The position numbers and the translations under genes were made by a program. Source: Nematopogon swammerdamellus (Eukaryota; Arthropoda; Insecta; Lepidoptera; Adelidae). Taken from it: a DNA stretch of 64,000 nt. This document shows, in pieces, positions 21,173 to 30,925 of this stretch. Below the pieces are notes generated by a model. That model was not told the DNA's origin and did not search any database. It saw only the letters and a list, made by a program, of their open reading frames with translations. The number at the start of each line of letters is the position of its first letter. The stretch's first letter is position 1. The stretch is taken from assembly GCA_946902875.1 (NCBI GenBank), contig OX336337.1, forward strand, positions 3,348,001 through 3,412,000. The letters are read 5' to 3'.

Positions 21173-22068
21173 GACCTGAAGTTTGAGTACCAAAATGATG
21201 GGCCTAGCACCAGTGGTTCTTGAGTTATGACCAAAACAAAGGTTCACGTGACAGATGGATAGATCTCACCGAGGCCTGAAGTTTGAGTACCAACACGATG
21301 GGTCTAGCACCAGTGGTTCTCGAGTTATATAGTTATACCAAAACAAAATTTTATGTGACAGATGGATAGATCTCACCAAGACCTGAAGTTTGAGTACCAA
21401 CACGATGGGTCTAGCACCAGTGGTTCTCGAGTTATGACCAAAACAAAAATTCATGTGACAGATGGATAGATCTCACCGAGACCTGAAGTTTGAGTACCAA
21501 CACGATGGGTCTAGCACCAGTGGTTCTCGAGTTATGACCAAAACAAAAGTTTATGTGACAGATGGATAGATCTCACCGAGACCTGAAGTTTGAGTACCAA
21601 CACGATGGGTCTAGCACCAGTGGTTCTCGAGTTATGACCAACACAAAAGTTCATGTGACAGATGGATAGATCTCACCGAGACCTGAAGTTTGAGTGCCAA
21701 CACGATGGGTCTAGCACCAGTGGTTCTCGAGTTATGACCAAAACAAAAGCTCATGTGACAGATGGATAGATCTCACCAAGACCTGAAGTTTGAGTACCAA
21801 CACAATGGGTCTAGCACCAGTGGTTCTCGAGATATGACCAAAACAAAAGTTCACGTGACAGATGGATAGATCTCACCGAGACCTGAAGTTTGAGTACCAA
21901 CACGATGGGTCTAGCACGAGTGGTTCTCGAGTTATGACCAAAACAAAAGTTCACGTGACAGATGGATAGATCTCACCGAGACCTGAAGTTTGAGTACCAA
22001 CACGATGAGTCTAGCACCAGTGGTTCTTGAGTTATGACCAAAACAAAAGTTCACGTGACAGATGGATG
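21173..22068 (-). repeat. 100-bp tandem array in opposite orientation, nine units
   Basis: These are inverse copies of the array just upstream. The GTTATGACC-type landmark occurs at 21224, 21324, 21431, 21531, 21631, 21731, 21831, 21931 and 22031. One unit has a 7-bp local duplication (GTTATATAGTTAT). The two arrays meet at about 21166 and form a ~1.6-kb imperfect palindrome. Confidence 0.95.
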
Positions 22069-22188
22069 GATATCATAAATCTACGTGAGGATAGCAGCGG
22101 CAGTGACGAGGACCTCTGTGACGTGGGGGAATCATCAGACAGTGATGAATATGGAATTACCCGGTATTACGGCACTGCGTTAACTTAG
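22069..22188 (+). pseudogene. Acidic C-terminal coding remnant in the long-TIR element
   Basis: Directly after the inverted array a 39-codon frame reads LREDSSGSDEDLCDV, GESSDSDEYGITRYY and GTALT, then stops. Serine/aspartate-rich acidic tails are common in nuclear proteins. With the 19682-19918 remnant on the same strand, it may be the end of the same gene, now separated by satellite DNA. This is inference. Confidence 0.4.
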
Positions 22189-22724
22189 CCACCTACAATA
22201 CAATAGAACGAACAGCTGAAACGGTGGCTGAAGTAAGTACATTAGGCACAAAATTTAAATAATATATAATTTTAATATTTAATAATTTACCGTGAAAATA
22301 TAAATATTTAACATGATTCCAAGCAAAAAATAAACAGGTTTATTGCAAAATTTCATTCATCAAATAAATAAACAATAATAAAATACATTTTTCAAATTAA
22401 ACTATATTCATAACCTCAGTTCACAGTCACTTCAATCACTCTTTGCGAGAGCGAGAAGTATAGAGAAAGAGAAACCGCTCGGCAATAGTTGCTAGGTTGA
22501 ATGGAGTGTAAGTATTCTTCAATACTGTTATTATTGAAATTATTATTAATAAATTGGCATCATTATTTTTGTTCATCCCCTGCCTAACCCTAAAATAATA
22601 AATGTAAAGAAATATGCAAATAAATATTATATTCCATAAAACGTATCTTGTTTTTTATTTATTATTTTAATTACTCTGTACTTATCTGTAGGTATATTTT
22701 AAGAAATTTTTTTACTACATACAT

Positions 22725-22790
22725 ACATACATAACGTCACGCCTGTTTCCCAGTGGGGTAGGCAGAGACAACGGATTTTCACGTTAAAAT
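22725..22790 (+). repeat. Family Q fragment
   Basis: ACGTCACGCCTGTTTCCCAG followed by GGGGTAGGCAGAGACAACGG, as at 11755-11885. Confidence 0.6.
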
Positions 22791-22904
22791 TTAAAATTTC
22801 TCACAATTTTTTTTACTGTTGGTCTATTTCAAGTCTTGGTTAATTTATTCATAGATATATTTGGACAAACTATTATTTAGTTGTTTAAAATTTTCGGCCA
22901 AACT

Positions 22905-23386
22905 TGGGCCGAAATTTTATGGCAACCCTAACGAAAAAACTTGAGTAGCTATAACTCCTATACCAAGCGGGATTATCTTTTGTTTTTTCTGGTACTTATT
23001 AAACATGGTCTAGGGTTAATTGTAATGTAAGAATTTTGTGCTAATGCGACTTGGTTTAGGAGAAAAAAAATAAAAACGAAAAATAAAAAATAAATTTTTA
23101 CTCGTTTTGTACTAACTGTAGGAGGTTTGAAATAGCTTCAAATAAGGGGGGTAAAGTCATTCTTGTATATTGAAAAATATAATTATTAATATATTCCATA
23201 ATCTCGGAGCAATAATTTTTTTTAATTTTTCGGCCAAAAAAAAGTTTGTTTTTCAAAAATTTATAACTTTGGAAGTATACATAACTGACCCACGGGAGTT
23301 CTACTCTACCTTTTAAAATACTAAAGACTGACTAGTTCTGGAGTAAAAAAACCATGTCCGAAAATCAGGCCAAATTTCATACTGTG
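22905..23386. repeat. Right terminal inverted repeat of the 4.5-kb element
   Basis: Inverse of 18869-19345. The best-conserved parts are the outer 250 bp and the block ending CTAATGCGACTTGGTTTAGG. Confidence 0.8.
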
Positions 23387-23562
23387 CGCCGCCGCCGCGA
23401 CCGCAAGCTCCGCTCGATGGAACTCAGGTCCGACGAAGTACATAAAGTGAAATGATGCATGGCGTGTGCCAGTTTGTATGTCAAGGGGTCAGGCGAGCTT
23501 GTAAACAAAGAAGGTTGTGATCGAAGGAATTGTCGGCCGTGTATAAAATATTCTATTATTCT

Positions 23563-23945
23563 CAAACTTTTTTTTTAAGTAAACTAACACGGCTGGCTAC
23601 ATCTCCTTCAACATCCGTGATGTCGGCCCATAACACATTGGTGAACTAGGTGCCATAATGTCAGTGCTTCCCTTCGGTCGTGCCGGCTACACTTAACTGG
23701 ACGGAAAATGCGAATTATTTAAATAGCCGTTTCAACCGACCTTTCATTCAGTGCGGTGGTACCAACCCGGGCGGGTTAAACCCTACCACCTAGTAAGGTA
23801 AGAAGGGAATGGACCTACAGTTTATCGTGGAATCCGAACCACGGTCAGCCTCCAACGGTCGAGCGGTCACCCAGCCAAGTACTGGCCGCGCTCAGCTCTG
23901 CTTAACAACAGTCGAACGACCGCACCACTGAGCTACCCAGGCTGA
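23563..23945 (-). repeat. SINE family B, full-length with composite Pol III head
   Basis: In reverse the head reads CAGCCTGGGTAGCTCAGTGG (A box), then a 5S-rRNA-like block TTAAGCAGAGCTGAGCGCGG and CCAGTACTTGGCTGGGTGAC, then B box GGTTCGGATTCC. The B body and a T-run (A tail) follow. It is one of the best copies for the head structure. Confidence 0.85.
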
Positions 23946-24680
23946 AAAATACAACAATGTGTATATTGTAAAAAAAAATCTATCTGCGAAAATACAACCT
24001 TCTTTAGCTTTTATCTAAGTGGGTAGGTTTTTTAAATCTCTGTTTCATTTCACTGTTCATTTCAGTCCTATTTATTTTCATTCCAAATTGTGATTCATTT
24101 GAGAAACACTGAAATTATAATAAGCTTCCAACTGCCAGGGAAGTTCTTTGGAAATTCAATTATGAAAATTCTTTCAGGATATTCTTAATAATGAATACAT
24201 TTCAGGAAACTGTAGGTATGCTTTGATGGAGTTTAGCAACGAAATATGAAATTGAGGAAAACGACAAAATAAGGTTAATACATAAGATGGAATATTAAAT
24301 GTTGTGGTTTTTTTATGAAACCAGGCAGGGTGGCTGTGCCGAAGAACAAAAGGTGCAGTCGACAGAGCCAAATTCATATCTCCTCGCGGAACCACACTCA
24401 TTGACATGCCATTCCAACAAATTTTCTGCCTGTTGCTGGGCTGTCTAGCCTATTCGGCGTTTGTGTGTGACACGCTCGTCGGTGGACAGTTCCACACCCT
24501 AGCGGTGCGACAAAGGAATATAGGCACACCAGTAAATCCACACATACATACATGTATAATATTACATACCTACCAAGAACGTTAGAAGAGGTTGGACTTC
24601 GGACTGTCCAATGCTTATACGAGAACCAGCGTCGCCGAGTTCCGCGGGTAGCGCTTTCATCTTGGTGGACCTATCACCTA
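23946..24680. other. No gene seen
   Basis: AT-rich to about 24310, then a GC-richer stretch at 24320-24540. That stretch resembles a LINE or gene remnant (CTCGCGGAACCACACTCATT) but yields no recognisable domain. Confidence 0.3.
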
Positions 24681-24684
24681 CATC

Positions 24685-25005
24685 TTGGTGGACAAGGTGC
24701 CTCGTCAATGCTTTCCTTTAGACGTGCCAGCTACACTGAACTGGATGAAAAACACGAACTATTTACATACCCGTTTCGACGGACCTTACATTCAGTGCGG
24801 TGGTACCAACCCGGGCGGGTTAAACCCTGCCACCTAGTAAGGTAATAAGGGAACAGAACAACAGTTTTACGTGGAATCTGAACCACGCGTCAGCCTCCAA
24901 CGTATGAACGGTCATCCATCCAAGTTCTGACCACGCTCATGTGTGCGTACGATCACGAACACAGTCAACCGATCAACCGCACCAACAAGGTACCTAGGCT
25001 GAAAA
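24685..25005 (-). repeat. SINE family B, diverged head
   Basis: The body is clear (CTACACTGAACTGGATGAAA, GGGCGGGTTAAACCCTGCC). The head has drifted: the 5S block is reduced to CATCCATCCAAGTTCTGACC. Confidence 0.75.
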
Positions 25006-25360
25006 TTGCTTCCATTTCATGCTTCCCGCACTAATTCCCATACAGCTCTGCCATACAGCATCGTGCGTGTCTAAAACACCACTGCCTACTGATGTAGGCC
25101 TACTGAATTTTATTTCAACACGCGAACACAAACATAGTTTACGTTATTACAACTACACGACGACGTAAACTCGAAACGAGCAAAGAATCCAAACGTATAG
25201 AGATGCCATATTGACATACGTTGCATACAATTTACTCCGTCGCACACAATTTTAGATGGAGAGAAGATGTGCCACGAACGCCCCCTCGTATCGGAACCGC
25301 TGTCGCCAGTTTCCGATTGCACACAATCACAAATTCACACATATGTATAGATCGTTCGTT

Positions 25361-25505
25361 CTAACCTGAGGCGTACAAATACATTCACGCATGACGGTGA
25401 GCATAAAACTCTGCGAGTGTATCTGTGCTCAGGCCACGTATAGGTGCATGTCTTTTGTATTAGAGAAATGCATTTGTGTGCGTACGTGTGTTCGCCTCAG
25501 GTTAG
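25361..25505. repeat. Short element with 13-bp inverted ends
   Basis: CTAACCTGAGGCG at 25361-25373 is perfectly inverted at 25493-25505. No target duplication was found, so the boundary is uncertain. Confidence 0.35.
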
Positions 25506-25935
25506 GCCGTCCATGATAGATAAACGAACGCGCGATCATATTCGGCACCAAATCACACTAGCAATTTTTGGAAAATCTAAATGTTGCATCCAGTGCGCTC
25601 ACTCATACATCCATAGTTAATATCGGGAAATCTCCCCATTGTTAACGCATTGGTTAGGCAGCGCGTGGCGCTGCCTGAGCGCCATCTAAAATAGTCTTTT
25701 GAAGTCGATCCATTGTTTAAGTTTAAAGGAATATCGCATAGATGGCGCTATCCTGATCGAAATTTAATTAATAATTTGGTTTTAAATACAAAATACACAC
25801 CTCACCTTTTATACATTTTTAGGGCTTTTAAGACGAGACGGAAGTTAACTTTCTCCATACAAAATCGTCTTTCGGCATTTATGTTTTTTACCCCCCTAAA
25901 GCGAGTTTTACAATTATGTTTTTGTTGTAATAAGG

Positions 25936-26040
25936 ACAGATGAGAAGAGCAGAAGACCACGTATGGTGGCGTGCCTTGGGAGAGGCCTATGTCCAGCAGT
26001 GGACCGATACAGGCTGATGATGATGATGATGATGATGATT
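25936..26040 (+). repeat. RTE LINE 3' end with (GAT)n tail
   Basis: GTGGCGTGCCTTGGGAGAGG, CCTATGTCCAGCAGTGGACC and a (GAT)n tail. It encodes the EAYVQQW-type C-terminal end of the LINE. Confidence 0.85.
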
Positions 26041-26880
26041 ATGAAGGACAGTCGAATCTACATTCTTGTCTTTTTATTTTTGAATATGTAAAGAGATGAC
26101 TCAATAAAGCTTAATGAACTTCATGAAATAAAAAAATTAAAAATTGAGATGTTTTCGGTCGAAATACAAATTTTTAGATGCGGTTTTGCAGGTACATTTC
26201 ATCTAAACAAAAACATTACAGGAACTTAGATTGGATGGTCCTTAAGACAAGAAAAAAAAAAGAAAAAAAAATGTAAAAATCGGATAACGTTTAGGGGGCT
26301 AGAAAACAAAAATACCGAAAAACTATTTTGTATCGAGAAAGTTAACGAATAATTTATCAATACCAGCCCCATAGTAAGTATCTTCTCTATCACTTAGGCC
26401 GCAAAATCCCTGAGATAGAGAACGCTCAACGAAATCTAATACAAATACAATATATTTTTCACTTTGTGATTTATTAAGATCGGAATAGCATTTTGAAAAT
26501 AATTTTCACATACTCGATCAGTTGATCCTCCCTCTATCCTTTTGAGTTATTTTAAGGCTAGTGACGTACTAGTCTGAGGATGGTGACACGCGACCACGAT
26601 GACGGGGTCGCTAGTTAAGGAAGTGATTCTTGGAATTTAACGCCATCTAGGGGGTATTTGTAAAATTAAACAATTCTAACGTTTGCAGACATAACTTCTC
26701 GCGTTAACTTCGGCGTTGGTTAAATATGTTTTTTTTTCTGTTTGAATAGTGTTAAAAACAACGGTTATTAACGTTTATTAGTGAGATTAATTAATTCAAT
26801 ATTAATCATAACTATTAATATTATATTATATCGAATTTTGTATACAGAATATCTTATTGAATATAAAGCAAATTCAAAAT
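26041..26880. other. No gene seen; AT-rich
   Basis: No repeated copy or domain recognised here. It includes an A-rich run near 26250. Confidence 0.3.
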
Positions 26881-26887
26881 TAATTAT

Positions 26888-27022
26888 TCTCAAACATCCA
26901 AAGGCTTACAGAGAGAAATCTCCATAAATTACCTACCCGTATTTGCAATTCATTTACATAAGTAATCATATCGTGCTTGTTTCTGTAAAATACGTTTGGA
27001 ACAATAAAGTATTTATTTCTAT
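26888..27022 (+). repeat. LINE 3' tail (family O-like)
   Basis: CATCCAAAGGCTTACAGAGA, GAAATCTCCATAAATTAC and an AATAAAGTA polyadenylation-type motif. The layout is as in the O copies at 38445-38630 and 45972-46105. Confidence 0.45.
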
Positions 27023-27275
27023 CTACCTTTTTCATTATATTATTATTCGCATTTTCGCATTGTAACTCCGTTCAATATTTCGCTTTTTAATTATGTACAG
27101 AAATACAAATATGTTTAATAAGAAAAGAAACAATTTGAATATAGCGGCAGTTTTATAACAAATTGTTAAATGAAATCTAGAAATATTTAATCTATCAAAA
27201 ATAACAATATGCATAATTTATAACTAGCCACTATCCTAAAAAGAATATATAAATAACATACTTAAAAATACAATA

Positions 27276-27392
27276 AAACTAACATATTAAAATACATTTC
27301 GTCTAAACGTTTTGCCCCGGCATAGTAGGTACTAGGTAGGTACTATGCCGGGGCAAAACGTTTAGACGAAATGTATTTTATTAGGTTAGTTT
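27276..27392. other. Long hairpin, 39-nt perfect arms within ~52-nt arms
   Basis: The perfect arms are 27289-27327 and 27341-27379 (left AAAATACATTTCGTCTAAAC...GCCCCGGCATAGTA), separated by 13 nt. Similarity extends with a few mismatches to 27276 and 27392. A third copy of GCCCCGGCATAGTACCTACC follows directly at 27393-27417. Confidence 0.9.
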
Positions 27393-27550
27393 GCCCCGGC
27401 ATAGTACCTACCTAGTATGCTACTAAAGATGTACTATACTACTATACTACCTAAGATGCCGACAGCGTAGGCCCTAATCCGCCGATGCAATACATGCGAA
27501 CAATGAGCGTTTTTAATTTTCGAAACCAAATACTCATATTTTTTTATTTT

Positions 27551-27790
27551 TAGGGTCCCGTCGCAAAATGCGAAAAAGGGACCCTTATGGGATCGCTCTG
27601 GTGTCTGTCTGTCTGTCTGTCGGTCACACGCAGATATCTCCGGACCTACTGAACCGATTTTGATGAAACTGACGCCAAATTACGTATAATTTTTGCCGCT
27701 AGATATATTATAGATAAGTTTGTCTAATAGTCCTGTGAAAAGTACAGGGTACCCCAAAATGTAAACTAAAAATATTTTTTTTTTTTTTTA
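27551..27790 (-). repeat. GGGTYCCGT repeat with (GTCT)n
   Basis: TTTTTAGGGTCCCGTCGCAA, AAAAGGGACCCTTATGGG and a GTCTGTCTGTCTGTC microsatellite. It is a common lepidopteran repeat type; the family name is not certain. Confidence 0.6.
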
Positions 27791-28319
27791 ATAAATAAAA
27801 TGTCACGTCATTCTATAGGTATATTAAGGCAATTTCAAAAATATATAACTTTGCTATAATCAATTAGTTTACTTTAACAAATATTTCGTTTAAAAGTTGA
27901 CAAAAAACTGCACTTTTGTCGCCGAACTTTGACCTATTAAGGGTTGTTCGAAAATTCTGAAAAAAATAAACTATATAGGTACTCTTATGTAGTTGTGCAC
28001 AAAACTATTCATTTACCTCAAAATGTCATACATTTGGAGATAAAGTTAAATGTATGAACAACCAAAATTTCAATTTTTCGCGTTACGTCACAGCTCAAGC
28101 CACCGATAACGTAGCGTTGTGATTGATCCTGAGAAGTAACGAAATGTAACAGTGAAAACCGTGTATAAATCTATAAAGTGGTTCTCGAGTTATTAGAATA
28201 TTCATATATATTCGTACGTTACACGGTCGGTCGCCCGTAGAAATTTCGCTTTATTTATTAGGATCTACCAAACGAAGTCATTTACATGTGACCTAGGTAC
28301 GACAGAAAAAAATATGCTT

Positions 28320-28370
28320 TGATTGTGCCGGCTACACTGAACTGGGCGGAAAAAAAGAACGATTTATATA
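28320..28370 (-). repeat. SINE family B body fragment
   Basis: GTGCCGGCTACACTGAACTG followed by GGCGGAAAA. Isolated piece. Confidence 0.45.
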
Positions 28371-28760
28371 CCAGAATGGAAACCATAAATATGTAAATCG
28401 ATAAAGCGGTTCTCGAGTTATAAGGACATTCATATAATATATGCCCATGGACATTCGGTCGTATACGAGAGTTGCGAATGCCACGCCGGCCTTACAGGCA
28501 CCTATTTACGCCCTTGGAGAATCTGAGACTGTACAAGTACAGTATAAAGGGGAAATTTATGGGCAGGGAGAGCGTTCCAGAGACTACCGGTTCTGTAGAG
28601 GAAAGATGAGGAGAACCGATTGACACGCATCCGCTATAATGCAATCCCTGCCCAGTGCGCGTGGTGCGGAGGTGAAAAGTGGATGGTGGGATCGCTTTAA
28701 ACAGCTCCTCCGAGTACTCCCCCAGGAATTAGCGATAGAACACACTTAGAGAGCCGACAT
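28371..28760. other. No gene confirmed
   Basis: A 60-codon ORF at 28441-28623 has no domain. ATCGATAAAGCGGTTCTCGA at about 28397 echoes 28175-28195, a small local duplication. Confidence 0.3.
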
Positions 28761-28763
28761 TAT

Positions 28764-29246
28764 TTTTTTTTTTTTATGGAAACTGCCACGATTTGCTACA
28801 TCACCTACAACGTCCGTGATGTCAGCCCATAACACCGGGTGCCATGTCAGTGTTTCCCCCTTTGTTTTTTATGGAAACTGCCACGGTTGGCTACATCACC
28901 TACAACGTCCGTGATGTCAGCCCATAACACCGGGTGAGCTAGGTGCCATGTCAGTGCTTCCCCCTTTGATCGTGCCGGCTACACTGAACTGGTCGGAAAA
29001 TACAAACTATTTACATAGCCGTTTTGACCGACGTTTCATTCAGTGCGGTGGTACCAACCCGGGCGGGTTAAACCCTACCACCAAGTAAGATTAGGAGGGA
29101 AGGGACCTACAGTTTTACGAGGAATCTCAACCTCGGTCAGCCTCCAACGGTCAGCGGTCACCCATCCAAGTACTGACCGCACCCAGCGTTGCTTAACATT
29201 CAATAGCGACAGTTGACTGTCTGCACCACTGAGCTATCGAGGCTGA
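28764..29246 (-). repeat. SINE family B, full-length with duplicated tail
   Basis: A partial tail copy (28764-28861) is followed directly by a complete element (28862-29246). The complete head, in reverse, has A box TAGCTCAGTGG (29226-29236), a 5S-like block (29155-29197) including GTACTTGGATGGGTGACCG, and a B box (29121-29132). This is the best copy for showing the 5S similarity. The tail duplication may reflect two insertions at the same T-run or template switching. Confidence 0.85.
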
Positions 29247-29249
29247 TCA

Positions 29250-30460
29250 TATTTTTCAATCGGATTTTTTTTTCTTTTCAATAAAAATATATGAATTATA
29301 ACATGCTTAGTGATTTATTTCTTATAACATGTAACTTTTGCCAAAAAAAAAAACACGACAGGGGACCATAAATTACGTTTTTTTAGAAGAAATTGTTAAG
29401 AAAATCAACACACCTATACAGAAAATATTCTGGAGAAATACAAGAAAAAGATGAGAACGATTATTTATCCTGCTTGTTTTTTTAGTTTTCGTATAGGTTG
29501 ACCCTGGAAAAAGCTGCTAAAAACTCCATATTAGCAGTTGTTTACGACAAGGTGGGGTTTGAAGGGGGTTTTTAAGTAAATAAGCCAGATTTTGAGTATA
29601 ATTTTTTTTATAAAGTTCTCTTTATTCTTGGCTTTCGTGATTAATTTTTATATTTTTTCTGTGTCGCCTGGTTTCTCTGAAATAAATTTATTGAAAATTT
29701 CAAAAATCTCATTTTCTCTTAATATTTGCATATCGCAGCCTTAAATTTTAACTATTCTAATAGGTAATAAATAACAAAAGGTTTATACCATACTATCTAA
29801 CTACTTACCTATATACTAATAAGGATACTATTATACTATATTAGCTACCTATCTAAAATTACTACTAGAATCAAATAAAGACTTTGTAATAAATTGAAAT
29901 AACAATTTTCTCAAGAACATTTTAAAGTTTATCACTCGTAAAAAGCATTAGCCATAATATGCATGATTAAAGCAAGTAGCTACAAGTGAGACGCGGCTCT
30001 TCTGCCTTCCGCCCTGATAAAACTTCAACTCAGAACATAAAACACCCTTAAGACCGTAAACTGAAATACTTCAGTAGAATTTTGTCGCACGCGGTAAATC
30101 TTACCGTATTTACAGATTTATTTGCGCATAGCAAGCCTACAGATATCCCAGACCCCATGACAAAGTTCTACAGATATCTCTCCATTTAAAAGCCTCCTGT
30201 ACAGCCTACTTTCAAAGGACATCACCATGCCTATTCATGAAGAGGGGTTCGTGAAGTACCCTTCGTCTTCGCTAACTGGTGCGCTGCATTAGGGGGTACC
30301 TCTGCGTGGTAATGTGGGTATAAAACGCGTACAAATTACGCAGCCCTTAGTAGAATAGTAACTCTTAGATAAAAGCGGTTGTATCCTGACGGTCACATAT
30401 AGGACAACTTACAAACGGGGTTTTTATTATTCTTTTTTATTCTTTATTCATAATACAAAC
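29250..30460. other. No gene seen; AT-rich
   Basis: No repeated copy or coding domain seen. It includes an A-run near 29345 and GC-richer, non-coding sequence at 30000-30420. Confidence 0.35.
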
Positions 30461-30464
30461 GCGT

Positions 30465-30515
30465 GAGAGAAGCCTATGTCCAGCAGTGGACCGATTCAGG
30501 CTGATGATGATTCTT
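30465..30515 (+). repeat. RTE LINE 3' tail, short
   Basis: GAGAAGCCTATGTCCAGCAG, GGACCGATTCAGGCTGATGA. Confidence 0.75.
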
Positions 30516-30539
30516 TATTCATAATTTGTATGGTACTAC

Positions 30540-30830
30540 ACTACGCTTGAATTTTTACAATCCGGCTCGATTAAACCCACAAAGAAAAGCAGGCAAGAAA
30601 CTTCGCAGCGCTTTTTTTAACGTCTTCGATTCCAATACATTGTGACTAGCTACACAATAGACACAACTTACAGTGGTAAGATACAGCAAATAGCTCTCAA
30701 AAGAGCTGGAATAACTATAATTTAAGCTTAATAATTCTGATCACATAAAATCAAAAGTAAAAGTAAAGTAAAAATTAAATCAGGTATGTTATAGGAGCCT
30801 TTGTCAGAAATTTTGGATACATATCGTATC
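30540..30830 (+). repeat. LINE 3'-end repeat (family P)
   Basis: Matches the inverse of 105-383. Also partly present at 41985-42060. Confidence 0.6.
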
Positions 30831-30925
30831 AAGTCATGTCAATTTGTAATATTCATACCACATTGTAGTTAGTATTTACAATGTTAAAAAAATTTAAAAT
30901 TAAAATAAATTTGATACCTCAAGTA

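Larger units (their letters stand above)
18869..23386. mobile_element. 4.5-kb DNA transposon-like element with ~480-bp TIRs
   Basis: The termini read CACAGTATGAAATTTG... and ...CAAATTTCATACTGTG. Inverted similarity continues for about 480 bp, from 18869-19345 to 22905-23386, with scattered substitutions and indels. Both outer flanks read CGCCGCCG (8 bp; extendable to CGCCGCCGCCG) at 18861-18868 and 23387-23394, as expected for a target duplication, although the flank is low complexity. Inside are two coding remnants, an inverted LINE tail, a family Q piece and two opposing 100-bp arrays. The superfamily is not assigned: long TIRs plus a possible 8-bp duplication allow several (hAT, P, Zisupton-like). 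Confidence 0.65.

Noticed and set aside
20466..22068. CRISPR-like array
   Set aside because: Units are contiguous 100-bp tandem repeats without unique spacers, in a eukaryotic setting.
24552..24845. 97-codon ORF as a gene
   Set aside because: Its second half is the translated body of a SINE B.
29155..29197. 5S rRNA gene or pseudogene
   Set aside because: Only the internal control region is present, and it recurs in the same SINE context at several loci.
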